From Pirellulales bacterium (GTDB lineage Bacteria > Planctomycetota > Planctomycetia > Pirellulales > JACPPG01), in contig DASXEJ010000119.1 of the NCBI GenBank assembly GCA_036490175.1, positions 28,728-92,727 on the forward strand: a stretch of DNA of 64,000 nucleotides, written 5' to 3'. Positions within the stretch are counted from its first letter, which is position 1. The number at the start of each line of letters is the position of its first letter. A program made the position numbers and the translations under genes. Below the pieces are notes generated by a model, which searched no databases, had not been told where the DNA came from, and saw only the letters and a list, made by a program, of their open reading frames with translations. Positions 52,808 to 60,807 of this stretch are shown piece by piece.

Positions 52808-53407
52808 CAGGGGTAATGCTACACGGGGCGCCGCGCGCGAATGAAGGCGAAAACGGCCGTGCGCGGATACCTATTTCCCGGGAAATAACCGCGGCCCGGC
52901 CGAAAGTTGCCAGGGCTGGCAACCACGGCGCGCGGAATCAGCCGGGCCGTCGACTATCACAGACCCCGATGGCCGCGGCCTTCCGAGCGAGGGACAGGGA
53001 ACAGGCTTATTCCACCGTCCATCCGTGGCGAGCGCTGATTCGCTACGGGAATGGTAGGTGGCCTTTTGTTATTCCCCTCATGGTGATCGCGAGATCGCCG
53101 CACGCGGGAATAGCAAAACTTCCCGCGACTCTCTCGTCGCGATTGCGACCGCGACCCCGACAGCGCAGGGCGCACCACACGCCCACGTCGCCAGCCCCCC
53201 ATGCCTAAACCGGAGGTCGTGGCCATCGCTCCGCTTCGACGCGATCGCTGGGCCAGCGACCTGGTTGCGGCCGCGGGCATCGATCCGCAGCAGGTGCGCA
53301 GCACCCAAGCGGACGCCGCGGCGGCCGTCGCCGAGGTGCGCCGTGTGGTGTTCGCGATTGGCAGCTTTTTTCCGACCGCAACTCACGCTCACGAAGGAGC
53401 CCACGCC
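52808..53407. other. Gene-poor stretch with Noc-type site 3
   Basis: About 600 bp. Apart from the palindrome at 52873 no feature is convincing. A frame open from 53201 runs into the gene at 53408, but its first 69 codons lack a ribosome site. Confidence 0.4.
52873..52886. promoter_or_regulatory. Noc-type palindrome, site 3 (exact consensus)
   Basis: ATTTCCCGGGAAAT, identical to the published Noc-binding consensus of Bacillus subtilis as I remember it. It is intergenic, upstream of the minus-strand zinc-ribbon gene. Confidence 0.8.
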
Positions 53408-53998
53408 ATGTCCAAGACCGACCGCCTGATCGGCAACCGTCATCCCCGCGCCGCCCTCAGCGCCGTCACCACGCGCCTGGCCGTCCGCGCCGCGGTCAAC
53501 AGCGGCAAGTTCACCGGCGACCAATTGGCCGCGTTGAATGAGGCCCTACAGGACGACGACGTGTTGAGCGTGCTCTCCGAACAAGCTTCGCAGGCCGGCC
53601 TCGCCGACCCGACCGATCCGACCACTCCCGCGCCCAAGCGCGACTGGGCTGGCTTCTTCGCCGCCTTCGGCGATTTTCTGGTCAAGGTCATGCCCGTGAT
53701 TTTGCACCTGATTCAACAGCTGGGCGGCATGACCGGCACGACGGCCGTCGCCAAGGCCTCGGAGCACGCCTCTTCCAGCTCCTCGTCTAGTTCGTCGAGC
53801 ATGGTCCTCCGTTCGAGCGAGCTGGACCTGATCCGCCAGATCAGGAGCATGCACCCCGACCACCAAGCGCGGTTCGCCAAGATCGGCGACGGCTCGATCG
53901 CCAAGGGGATCGGCAACCTGATCCAGGTGCTTTCGGCCAACGGGCCGGCGCTGGCTTCGATCTTGAAAGTGCTGTTGCCACTGGCGACCGGCGCCTAG
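53408..53998 (+). CDS. Hypothetical element protein with Ser-rich linker
   Basis: 196 residues from the ATG at 53408, with GAAGGAG upstream. Helical regions (VRAAVNSGKFTGDQLAALNE ... FFAAFGDFLVKVMPVILHLI) are split by a run of serines (about residues 118-131) and followed by a C-terminal helical part. The amphipathic middle helix (FLVKVMPVILHLIQQL) could associate with membranes. The frame is open for another 69 codons upstream without a start signal. Unknown function. Confidence 0.6.
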   Translation: MSKTDRLIGNRHPRAALSAVTTRLAVRAAVNSGKFTGDQLAALNEALQDDDVLSVLSEQASQAGLADPTDPTTPAPKRDWAGFFAAFGDFLVKVMPVILHLIQQLGGMTGTTAVAKASEHASSSSSSSSSSMVLRSSELDLIRQIRSMHPDHQARFAKIGDGSIAKGIGNLIQVLSANGPALASILKVLLPLATGA

Positions 53999-54063
53999 TC
54001 GGCCGGCCGCTTTTCGCTCGCGACTCTTCGATCGGGTACGAACCACCAGCAAGGAGCTGCGCC

Positions 54064-54909
54064 GTGATCACTGTGGCAATTGTCAACACGTCGTCGGTCG
54101 TCGCCGACGCCGATCTGGCTCTGATCGTGGCGGCCCTGCAGGTGCAGGTCACGCGCGACTTTGCGCCCATCTATGGCTACGACGCGCACCTGCTCGCCGT
54201 GAGCAAGGGGGGCGCCGTGCCGGCCGGTGCGTGGACGCTCGACATCGCGGACAACGCCGACGAGCCGGGTGCGCTGGGCTACCACCAGACCACGCTCGGC
54301 CTGCCGTGGGGCATCGTCGGCGCGAAGGACGATCTTTCGGCAGGCGGCAGTCTGTCGGTCACGATCAGCCACGAGCTCTTGGAGATGCTGGCCGACGCCT
54401 ATGTGACCAGCGTGGCCCTGATCGACACGCCGATCGGCGGTTTCCGCGGCGGCATGATGGCCGTCATCGCCTACGAGGTGTGCGACGCGGTGGAGGCTGA
54501 CAACCTCGGTTACACCGTGCTGGTGCAGGACGGCGCGGGCAACAGCCATTCGGTCGTGGTCTCCGATTTCGTGCTCCCCTGGTGGTTCGGCGGCGACGTG
54601 CCGGCGAGCTCGGCAGGGAAGTACTCCTTTACCGGCGCCTGCACCGTTCCGTTCGGCATCGACCGCGCCGGCGTGCACGGCCTGCTGCCTGGCGGCTACA
54701 TCGGCATTATGCAGGTGCGGGCCTCGGGGGGCTGGTCGACCGTCAACGCACGGCACCAGGATCGCGCGAGCGAATTGGCCGAGCGCCTCGACGAGCTTTT
54801 GCCGGGCCACACCGCTCATATCCTTTTGCACGGCGGCGTGACGCAGGACCGCCAAGCGATCCCGCGGGCCAGCCGGCGGGCGAGGATCCTCAAACAGCTG
54901 GCCGGCTAG
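54064..54909 (+). CDS. Phage-type protein with HELLE putative metal site
   Basis: 281 residues. A conserved-looking core contains SVTISHELLEMLADAY (about 99-114) and, later, AYEVCDAVE (about 138-146). HExxE followed by a downstream Glu resembles the metal-binding set of a zinc-peptidase-like family that I recall from phages and other bacteria, where it is uncharacterised. There is no signal peptide. The C-terminal 40 residues are basic and helical. Peptidase activity is a guess. Confidence 0.62.
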   Translation: MITVAIVNTSSVVADADLALIVAALQVQVTRDFAPIYGYDAHLLAVSKGGAVPAGAWTLDIADNADEPGALGYHQTTLGLPWGIVGAKDDLSAGGSLSVTISHELLEMLADAYVTSVALIDTPIGGFRGGMMAVIAYEVCDAVEADNLGYTVLVQDGAGNSHSVVVSDFVLPWWFGGDVPASSAGKYSFTGACTVPFGIDRAGVHGLLPGGYIGIMQVRASGGWSTVNARHQDRASELAERLDELLPGHTAHILLHGGVTQDRQAIPRASRRARILKQLAG

Positions 54910-54929
54910 ACGCATTCACGCTCCAGACC

Positions 54930-54984
54930 GGCGCCCAACGGAAGCCGAATACCGACGTCCCCAAAAACGGGAAAAGCAAAAAGT
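54930..54984 (+). repeat. 55-bp module, copy 1
   Basis: Starts GGCGCCCAACGGAAGCCGAA, has a variable middle, and ends with the conserved block ACGGGAANAGCAAAANGT. It lies just before the GTG start at 54983. Copy 2 is at 59848. Confidence 0.55.
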
Positions 54985-55543
54985 GATCTGTGATCGGTTT
55001 GGTGCTGAGCTGCACGCGGGAGACGCGGTTGCGGTGCGCGCCGAGATCATGGGGGTCGCCAGCGAGGCGGACGCTTATCTCGATCTGCGATTGACGATGC
55101 CTCCGGGCACGGCGCTCGCGCAGCGACTGTCGCTGTACGCCAACCAGGTGGAAAAGATTCTGCCCGGCCACTGCCGGCTGGGCGCGGTGACCGAGAAGCC
55201 GCTGTTCATGAGCGCCCATCAGCGCAGCCCGCACTGGCGCAGCGTGCGCGAGGCGTTCCTGCGTGACCATCCGGAGTGCGCAGCGTGCGGCGGCACGGCC
55301 GACCTCGAGGTGCACCATCGACGGCCGTTTCATATCGAGCCGACCTGGGAGCTGCTCCCGGCCAACCTGATCACGCTCTGCGAGACGCCGAGCCGGCACT
55401 GCCATTTCTACGTCGGGCACCTGCTCGACTGGCACGCCTTCAACGTGCACATCGCGGGAGACGCGGAATTCTGGCGCAAGCGGATCCGCGAGCGGAAGTA
55501 CGAACAGAAGACGCACCACGGAGGCACGGAGGCACCGAGTTAA
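54983..55543 (+). CDS. HNH endonuclease domain protein
   Basis: 186 residues from a GTG at 54983. The C-terminal half is an HNH nuclease: RDHPECAACGGTADLEVHHR (CxxC and HH), then LLPANLITLCETPSRHCHFY with the zinc-binding and catalytic His. The N-terminal 75 residues form a separate unknown domain, and an internal ATG before SAHQRSPHWRSVREAFL could give the nuclease alone. The last residues (HHGGTEAPS) are encoded by a palindromic repeat arm. HNH proteins in phages often aid packaging or act as homing nucleases. Confidence 0.75.
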   Translation: MICDRFGAELHAGDAVAVRAEIMGVASEADAYLDLRLTMPPGTALAQRLSLYANQVEKILPGHCRLGAVTEKPLFMSAHQRSPHWRSVREAFLRDHPECAACGGTADLEVHHRRPFHIEPTWELLPANLITLCETPSRHCHFYVGHLLDWHAFNVHIAGDAEFWRKRIRERKYEQKTHHGGTEAPS

Positions 55544-55623
55544 AAAACGCGCGCAAAACTTTCCGTTTGCTATTTCGCATCGTCACTTTTTCCCAGTGTC
55601 TCCGTGACTCTGTGCCTCCGTGG
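55516..55623. repeat. CCACGGAG palindromic repeat 8, before csrA
   Basis: Left arm octamers CCACGGAG, GCACGGAG, GCACCGAG at 55516-55539, inside the end of the HNH gene; right arm at 55600-55623, ending six bases before the csrA ATG. Confidence 0.75.
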
Positions 55624-55629
55624 TGAACC

Positions 55630-55854
55630 ATGCTCGTCCTTAGTCGCAAACGTGATGAATCGATCGTGATCGGCGACTCGATCGTCATCACCGTGGTCGA
55701 GGTGCGCGGCGACAAGGTGCGGCTGGGGATCTCGGCGCCGAAGGACGTGCCCGTCCATCGCCTCGAGGTCTACCAGGCCATCCAGCGCGAGAATCTGCGC
55801 ACGGGCGACTCCGCGGCCGCGGCGGCCAATAGCGCGCAGGAGGTGCGGCCATGA
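55630..55854 (+). CDS. csrA: Carbon storage regulator CsrA, canonical copy
   Basis: 74 residues with the full CsrA pattern: [40 protein letters not shown] and [14 protein letters not shown]. It includes the VHR motif with the RNA-contacting Arg and the C-terminal helix. It binds GGA motifs in RNA and alters translation or stability. The start lacks a Shine-Dalgarno; the arm of a palindromic repeat occupies the leader instead. It overlaps the cytochrome gene by 4 bp. Two csrA paralogues in one element are unusual. Confidence 0.9.
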   Translation: MLVLSRKRDESIVIGDSIVITVVEVRGDKVRLGISAPKDVPVHRLEVYQAIQRENLRTGDSAAAAANSAQEVRP

Positions 55855-57173
55855 TCAGCACGCTCGAGCATCTGCTGCAGATCGCCTTCTTCCTTTCGCT
55901 CGTGGCCGTTGTGCGGGCCTCGCGTCGCCCACGGCAGCCGCTTCATCCCAAGGCCCTGAAGCTAGCCCAGCACGCCCAGGCATCGCGCCTGCGGCCCGTG
56001 GTGGCGCGTATGATCATCGATCTGCACGTGGCCGAGGGCGTGATCATGGGCGCGAAGGCGCTGCGCGGCGCCACGTCGTTAGTTTCGGCGGCGTTCGCTA
56101 GCCTATTTTGCCTGGCTTGCGCGTTTGAAATTGCCCTGCCAGCAAGCCACGCAAGCGCCGACGACGTCGCGGTGACCGTCAGCGCCGAGGCGGCCCGGGT
56201 GCGGCTGGGGTACGAGATCTACTTCGACGCCGGCGTGCTGTCGCTCGAAGGGACGATGAGCTGCGCGAGCTGCCACAAGCCCGATCCCAAGTTCGGTTAT
56301 TCGGACGGCCTGCGGGTGGCCATCGGCCAGCGCGGTGCCGCCGGCTCGGGCCTGGGCCTGCTGGGCGTGCGCAACGTGCCGTCGCTCGTGAACGTCGGCG
56401 ACAAATATGGGCACGCCTGCAATGCGGACGGCCGGGCCGGCCTCGGTAACGCCTGCCTACAGGCCGTGGCCGACCCGTTGGTGCTCGGCATGCCGAGCGT
56501 TGCGGCGGCGGTCGACCGGGCGAACACGCGGGAGCGATACCGGCAGCTGTCGCGCATTGCCTTCGGACACGAGACTCTGTCCGAAAAGGAATTTCGCGCC
56601 TGCGTAGTGGCGTTCCTCAAGACGCTCCGCTCCGACGACCTCCCGGCCGACCGTCTCGCCAAAGGACTTCCCACGGCGCTGCCGCCCGCACCGCTGCGCG
56701 GCTGGAAGATTTTCCAAACGCATTGCGTGAGCTGCCACCAACCTGAAAACGGTTGGCGCGACTTTAAGTATCACAACGTGGGCATCGCCAGCCGCTCGCG
56801 CTCGAGCGATCGCGGCCGCGGTGCCGTGACGAACGTCGCGTCGGACGATTTTTGTTTTGCAACTCCCTCATTGGCAGAGTGCGCGAAGAGCCCCCCCTAC
56901 ATGCACGACGGCTCGCTCAAGACGCTGGCCGACGTCGTGGCGTTCTTTGGCGCCGGGGGCCGCTACATCGTGAACGGCCGCGTGTTGCGCGATCCGGATA
57001 TCGACCCCGAGGTCGCGGCGATCGAGCTAGGCGCGGCCCAGCAGGCCGACCTGGTGTCGTTCCTCGAGCTGGGATTTCAGGGCGCGGGATATCCCTACCG
57101 GGAAAATCCGCATCTATCCCCGCTTTCACCGACTACCGAACGGGGCGCGGCAAACAGGAGTGCCAAGCGATGA
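55851..57173 (+). CDS. Di-haem cytochrome c peroxidase (MauG/CcpA type)
   Basis: 440 residues. Residues 1-64 have a hydrophobic helix and a basic segment with no known family. A signal peptide-like stretch follows ([19 protein letters not shown], cleavage near ASA), so translation might truly begin at the internal ATG near residue 65. The mature part has two haem c sites, CASCH (about 139-143) and CVSCH (about 289-293), typical of periplasmic di-haem peroxidases that reduce hydrogen peroxide. Such an enzyme is odd in a phage-like element and probably a cargo gene. It overlaps csrA upstream and the secreted gene downstream by 3-4 bp. Confidence 0.82.
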   Translation: MISTLEHLLQIAFFLSLVAVVRASRRPRQPLHPKALKLAQHAQASRLRPVVARMIIDLHVAEGVIMGAKALRGATSLVSAAFASLFCLACAFEIALPASHASADDVAVTVSAEAARVRLGYEIYFDAGVLSLEGTMSCASCHKPDPKFGYSDGLRVAIGQRGAAGSGLGLLGVRNVPSLVNVGDKYGHACNADGRAGLGNACLQAVADPLVLGMPSVAAAVDRANTRERYRQLSRIAFGHETLSEKEFRACVVAFLKTLRSDDLPADRLAKGLPTALPPAPLRGWKIFQTHCVSCHQPENGWRDFKYHNVGIASRSRSSDRGRGAVTNVASDDFCFATPSLAECAKSPPYMHDGSLKTLADVVAFFGAGGRYIVNGRVLRDPDIDPEVAAIELGAAQQADLVSFLELGFQGAGYPYRENPHLSPLSPTTERGAANRSAKR

Positions 57174-58051
57174 CGAAGATGGAGCACAAGGGGCGATCGC
57201 GCATCGTGCGCCGCCTGTTCGCGGCGCCGGCCGTGGTGATGCTGGGGCTGACGCTCGTGAGCGCGCATTATCCGGTCGACGCGGCCGATGGGCCGCTCGG
57301 CGAAGTGCAAAACGTCGCCTTATCGCCGGCCGACGCCGAAAATGGTGCCCCATCACCGGGCAAGTCCTGGGCGCTAGCAGACGCTAAAGAGAACCAATCA
57401 AAGAGCGCGCCGGCCGAACCGCCAATCGTTCGCATAAAGGTTCCCACGAGCGTCGAGGTGCACAACCTGGTGCATGTCGAGCTCGAGAAGAGCGGCGGCC
57501 CGATCCGCGAGCTCGACATCGTGATCGAGCCCGACGTGCCCAGCGAGAACATGGCGCAGGATCCGACGGACCCGAACAAGTTCGCCTTCGTCGGGGCGCC
57601 CAAGATTTACACGATCCGCGTGCTGGCGACGGGCGCGGAAAAAGGCTATTGCCAGTGCGAAGCACGCGTCGCGATCCGCGATCCGCGGCCGCAGCCCGCG
57701 CCAGCCGAGACCGCGGCGGCGCCTTCGAAGCCCGAGGACCTGCTGCGCAAATGGGCGCTCGACGTGCCGAGTCGCAATCGCGAGGTCGAGGTGCTGGAAA
57801 TCGCCAAGGCCGCCCGCGAGGCGGCCCGCGAAGTGCGCGCCGGCCGCGTGCAGCCGGCCAAGGCCGCCGAGGAGTGGGCGGCGGATGCTTATCTGCGTCT
57901 CGGATCGGCGCTCAAGCCGTGGAACCAAAGCGCGGGGACGCCGTCGTTCTTCGCGCACGTAAATGATTTGTTTGCCGACAACGCCACGTTGTCGGGCGCC
58001 GACCAGGCCAGCTTGCTCGAGAGCCTGGCGGCCATCTTGGAGGGCAAATAG
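57170..58051 (+). CDS. Secreted protein with Ig/PKD-like domain
   Basis: 293 residues from the ATG at 57170, with CAGGAG upstream and a 4-bp overlap with the peroxidase stop. A signal peptide ends near DAA (residue 40). A beta-sandwich-like region (IVRIKVPTSVEVHNLVHVEL ... IYTIRVLATGAEKGYCQCEA) spans about 80-165. A helical C-terminal part follows (LEIAKAAREAAREVRAGRVQ). Co-translation with the peroxidase suggests a periplasmic partner, but there is no direct evidence. Confidence 0.65.
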   Translation: MTKMEHKGRSRIVRRLFAAPAVVMLGLTLVSAHYPVDAADGPLGEVQNVALSPADAENGAPSPGKSWALADAKENQSKSAPAEPPIVRIKVPTSVEVHNLVHVELEKSGGPIRELDIVIEPDVPSENMAQDPTDPNKFAFVGAPKIYTIRVLATGAEKGYCQCEARVAIRDPRPQPAPAETAAAPSKPEDLLRKWALDVPSRNREVEVLEIAKAAREAAREVRAGRVQPAKAAEEWAADAYLRLGSALKPWNQSAGTPSFFAHVNDLFADNATLSGADQASLLESLAAILEGK

Positions 58052-58096
58052 CGCGCGTGCGCTATGCCAGTATTTCCTTTGTGACGGGAGAGAATC

Positions 58097-58405
58097 ATGC
58101 GTTCATTTCTGTTGGCGGTAGTGGCGATCGTGGGCGTGGCTCTGATCGCCGGCGAGTCGCAGGCCCGCGTCTTCGGTAACCGCGGCAACATGGTCTGCAA
58201 CAACAACCAGGCCGCCGGCCCGGTGAAGGCCAAGCAGGTCGACCTGTCGCAGACCGTCGCCCCGCGCGTGCTGCAGGCTGCGCCCGAGGCGGCGCCGCAG
58301 ATCGTGCTCGCTCCGAAGTCGAAGAGCGGCGTCGATCTGGCTTCGCTGGCCCGCTTGAACGAGCGCACCACGGTCGAAGGCGCCGAGCTCGTCGCCAGTA
58401 AATAG
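58097..58405 (+). CDS. Small secreted protein
   Basis: 102 residues with a clear signal peptide (MRSFLLAVVAIVGVALIAGE, cleavage near SQA). The mature part is short and low in structure (NMVCNNNQAAGPVKAKQ ... LQAAPEAAPQIVLAPKSKS). GGGAGAG lies before the ATG. Unknown function; one of four exported products in a row in this part of the element. Confidence 0.62.
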   Translation: MRSFLLAVVAIVGVALIAGESQARVFGNRGNMVCNNNQAAGPVKAKQVDLSQTVAPRVLQAAPEAAPQIVLAPKSKSGVDLASLARLNERTTVEGAELVASK

Positions 58406-58468
58406 TTTTCCTGTTCCCGCGTTGCGCGGAGCGGGTTATCCGCTTCCGATGGGCGCGGGCGATAGGAC

Positions 58469-58518
58469 GCGGACTGCGGGCAGGCCCGCGGCGGTCGGTT
58501 CAATTCCGGCCGGTCCGC
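58469..58518 (+). ncRNA. tRNA-like three-way junction 2
   Basis: GCGGACTG (58469-58476) pairs with CGGTCCGC (58511-58518), 8 bp with one G-T. Between them are hairpin CGGG-CAGG-CCCG and a T-arm GTCGG-TTCAATT-CCGGC matching the GGTTCRANYCC consensus. D-arm and normal anticodon arm are missing. The same architecture appears at 46647. Confidence 0.35.
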
Positions 58519-58584
58519 TTCGACTGTTTTTGTCGTTACAAAAACGGCGAGACGTTTCAGCAACTCGAGCCCCGAGGTGATGTG

Positions 58585-59004
58585 ATGAAGTTTGTATTGA
58601 TTGTCTTCGCAATTCTCGCGCTGGCCGGCAGCGGCCGCGCCTATGCGGGCAGCTGCTCCTGCTCGGGCGGCGCGCCGACCGCGCAATTGCAAGGCGCAGC
58701 CGGCACGCACGTGGAGCGCAGCTCGAGCGTGCACGTCGAGCATCACCGCTCGGGCGGCCGCGCCGCGACGATCCGCGCGAACATGGCGGCCGATCGCGCC
58801 GCACGCCAGGCCAAGCGCAGCGCCAAGCTCGACGCGAACGCGGCTCGACTCGCCAGTGCGGCCAGCACTAAGCGAACCGTGACGCGCACGACTGAGTTCC
58901 ACACGGCAGCGGTCAACGATTGCCCGCAGCCCGTGCCGCCGCCCCTTCCGCAAGCGCAACGCGCACCGTGTGCGGACATTGTGCCCAAGCCATGCCTCGA
59001 CTAG
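58585..59004 (+). CDS. Small secreted Cys/His-containing protein
   Basis: 139 residues from the ATG at 58585 with GAGGTG upstream; a GTG three bases earlier is possible. A signal peptide (MKFVLIVFAILALAGSGRAY) ends near YAG, followed by SCSCSGG and a His-rich segment (HVERSSSVHVEHHRSGG). The centre is Arg/Ala-rich (DRAARQAKRSAKLDANAARL), and the C-terminus has four Pro-flanked cysteines. Unknown function. Confidence 0.6.
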   Translation: MKFVLIVFAILALAGSGRAYAGSCSCSGGAPTAQLQGAAGTHVERSSSVHVEHHRSGGRAATIRANMAADRAARQAKRSAKLDANAARLASAASTKRTVTRTTEFHTAAVNDCPQPVPPPLPQAQRAPCADIVPKPCLD

Positions 59005-59048
59005 AGCGAGCGCATTGACGTACGGCGGTCTACCGGCAGGAGCACGCG

Positions 59049-59741
59049 ATGGGTTTGTGGTTTTGGAAAAAAAGGCCGATGGATTTGCCGGAGGTGATTG
59101 CGCGCAGCGCGGCCGACCTCGCGTTTCGGCGCTTCCTCGCGGCGGCGCAAGCGCAGGCCCCCGCGATCACCGTCGACCTGAGCGCGGCGCTCGTGGCCAA
59201 GTTCAACGACCCGGCCTATCGCGTGCCCGCATCGGAGCGCTGGATCCCTGCCGTCCAGCAAGTGCTGGAAAACCAGAAGCAGCAGAGCCAGGCGATCGCG
59301 GAATTAGGCGCCGACCTACAAAAAGTGCTCGCTGCCGTGGCGGCGTTGCAAGAGCTGTTGCCCAAGAAACCAGGCCCCGCAGTGCGCGGGGCGATCTCTT
59401 TTCACTTGGAGGGTCCCATGCCTCAGATGAAGTTCGCCTTCCCCGATAACAAGACGGCTGTCGGCACGCTCGACCTGGCCGACGCCTTGAACGTGCAAGG
59501 CGCCTCGGTCGATGCGCCGCCGACCTGGTCGGCCGACCAGCCGTTTGTGACGCTCACGCCGGCAGCCGACGGCTTGTCGTGCACGTTCGCCGTCGATCCC
59601 ACGCAGAATCCGGTCGCCGGCGACATCAACGTCACGGTGGCAGCGACCGCGGCTGGCAATGCCGTGGACGTCGACCCGGGCGTGCTCACGCTCCAGGCCG
59701 GCCCGGCCACCACGGGCGAGATCGTCTTCGCCACCGAGTAG
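59049..59741 (+). CDS. Element protein with Ig-like C-terminal domain, possibly two fused genes
   Basis: 230 residues. The first 115 are helical (MGLWFWKKRPMDLPEVIARS ... VQQVLENQKQQSQAIAELGA). The last 105 form a phage-type Ig-like domain (ASVDAPPTWSADQPFVTL then TPAADGLSCTF). At the join (about 59365-59420) the DNA carries a GCCCCGC/GCGGGGC hairpin followed by TCTCTTTT, GGAGGG and an in-frame ATG at 59418, the usual signs of a gene boundary. The Ig-like part is probably also made on its own. Confidence 0.65.
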   Translation: MGLWFWKKRPMDLPEVIARSAADLAFRRFLAAAQAQAPAITVDLSAALVAKFNDPAYRVPASERWIPAVQQVLENQKQQSQAIAELGADLQKVLAAVAALQELLPKKPGPAVRGAISFHLEGPMPQMKFAFPDNKTAVGTLDLADALNVQGASVDAPPTWSADQPFVTLTPAADGLSCTFAVDPTQNPVAGDINVTVAATAAGNAVDVDPGVLTLQAGPATTGEIVFATE

Positions 59742-59815
59742 CGCCGCAAACTTCCTCACGAGGGAAGCCTGTAGATCTCGGCCGGTGGTCGGGTAATCCC
59801 GCCGGCCGAGATTTT

Positions 59816-59829
59816 ATTTCCGCGGAAAT
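59816..59829. promoter_or_regulatory. Noc-type palindrome, site 4
   Basis: ATTTCC-GC-GGAAAT in the gap between two genes. Its right half contains the ATG at 59828, one of the two possible starts of the following gene. Confidence 0.75.
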
Positions 59830-59847
59830 GACCACGCGCCCCGGGGC

Positions 59848-59902
59848 GGCGCCCAACGGAAGCCGAAAGCGAGCCATCGCGATGACGGGAACAGCAAAAC
59901 GT
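59848..59902 (+). repeat. 55-bp module, copy 2
   Basis: The same first 20 bases as copy 1 (GGCGCCCAACGGAAGCCGAA), the same ungapped length, and the end block ACGGGAACAGCAAAACGT. It covers the ATG at 59882. Confidence 0.55.
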
Positions 59903-60211
59903 CCGGGGAAGCAGGCGGCGCTGGAGGCCGCGGGCGCCTGGATTGCGCTCGAGGCGCGGCGCGTCGAGGCCAAGCGGGCAGTCGATGCCATCGAGCGCGA
60001 GCAAAAGCTGCACCTGCAGGTATGCGCGGAACGACTGGGAGAAGAGGAGAGCGAAAAGCTGTCGGCCAAGATTTCGCTAGCGCTCAAATGGGGCAGCCCA
60101 CGCGTGGAGTGGAAGGACGAAGTGATCCGCCTGCAAGGCGCGGATTACGCGGCCGAGCTGCAGAAGCAAGGAAAGCGTTCTAGCAAGGTCGAGATCAAGG
60201 TCACGGAGTAG
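59882..60211 (+). CDS. Hypothetical helical element protein
   Basis: 109 residues from the ATG at 59882; an ATG at 59828 inside a Noc-type palindrome is an alternative. Basic N-terminus (MTGTAKRPGKQAALEAAGAW), then a long charged helix (EARRVEAKRAVDAIEREQKL) and a basic end (KQGKRSSKVEIKVTE). No family recognised; its place before the packaging genes suggests a phage accessory role. Confidence 0.55.
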   Translation: MTGTAKRPGKQAALEAAGAWIALEARRVEAKRAVDAIEREQKLHLQVCAERLGEEESEKLSAKISLALKWGSPRVEWKDEVIRLQGADYAAELQKQGKRSSKVEIKVTE

Positions 60212-60215
60212 ACCG

Positions 60216-60683
60216 ATGCTCAGTCAAGAACGGGTCGACGAGGTGCGGCGCTTGCTGGCCGATCCCGAGCGGCCGTCGCAGCGGCGCATTGCCATCATCA
60301 CCGGCGTGAGCCGCGCCAGCGTGGGCGCTATCGCCTCCGGCCGGCGCCCCGATTATGCACCGCGCACCGAGCTGCGGGACGACGAGCCCCTAAGTTTTGG
60401 CCGGCTGGTTTGGTGCACGGGATGTGGCCACAACGTGTACCTGCTCGCGGGGGAGTGCAAGCTGTGCGCCGATTCTGGCCGCACGCGTAGCTATCTTGAA
60501 CCACGGCGACAAGTGACCGACCTGCGCTCTGGTCCCCATCGGCGGCCGGGCACAGACCGCTTTCGCGGCGAACCTCCGAGCGGAGCGGACGGCCTGGCCG
60601 ACGGCGACGAAACGATTGCGCCGCCGATCGACGGCCTGGCGTCGCCCGTCGACCTCGACCGCCGCGGCACGAACCATTTTTAA
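60216..60683 (+). CDS. Helix-turn-helix and zinc-ribbon protein
   Basis: 155 residues. An N-terminal helix-turn-helix (RRIAIITGVSRASVGAIASG, about 25-44) is followed by a zinc ribbon with CTGCGHNVYLLAGECKLC (about 67-84). The C-terminal 60 residues are Pro/Asp/Arg-rich and look disordered. Four base pairs separate it from the gene before. It could be a late transcription regulator; this layout is frequent in planctomycete prophages as I recall. Confidence 0.62.
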   Translation: MLSQERVDEVRRLLADPERPSQRRIAIITGVSRASVGAIASGRRPDYAPRTELRDDEPLSFGRLVWCTGCGHNVYLLAGECKLCADSGRTRSYLEPRRQVTDLRSGPHRRPGTDRFRGEPPSGADGLADGDETIAPPIDGLASPVDLDRRGTNHF

Positions 60684-60696
60684 CGAACGACGTGCA

Positions 60697-60780
60697 CCAC
60701 GGAGACGCGGAGACACGGAGCGCCTGGGGGGAACGATTGAAACCTTTCTGACATTTCTCCGTGGCTCGGTGCCTCCGTGG
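60697..60780. repeat. CCACGGAG palindromic repeat 9
   Basis: Left arm octamers CCACGGAG, ACGCGGAG, ACACGGAG at 60697-60720; right arm CTCCGTGGCTCGGTG then CCTCCGTGG at 60757-60780. It lies between two genes, 27 bp before the ATG at 60808. Confidence 0.75.
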
Positions 60781-60807
60781 TAATGCAGAACGTTGACAGG
60801 CAGACGC

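Noticed and set aside
52816..53208. Plus-strand frame over the gene-poor stretch
   Set aside because: Composition is Arg/Pro/His-rich without structure, and the frame begins beside Noc-type site 3 with no ribosome site.
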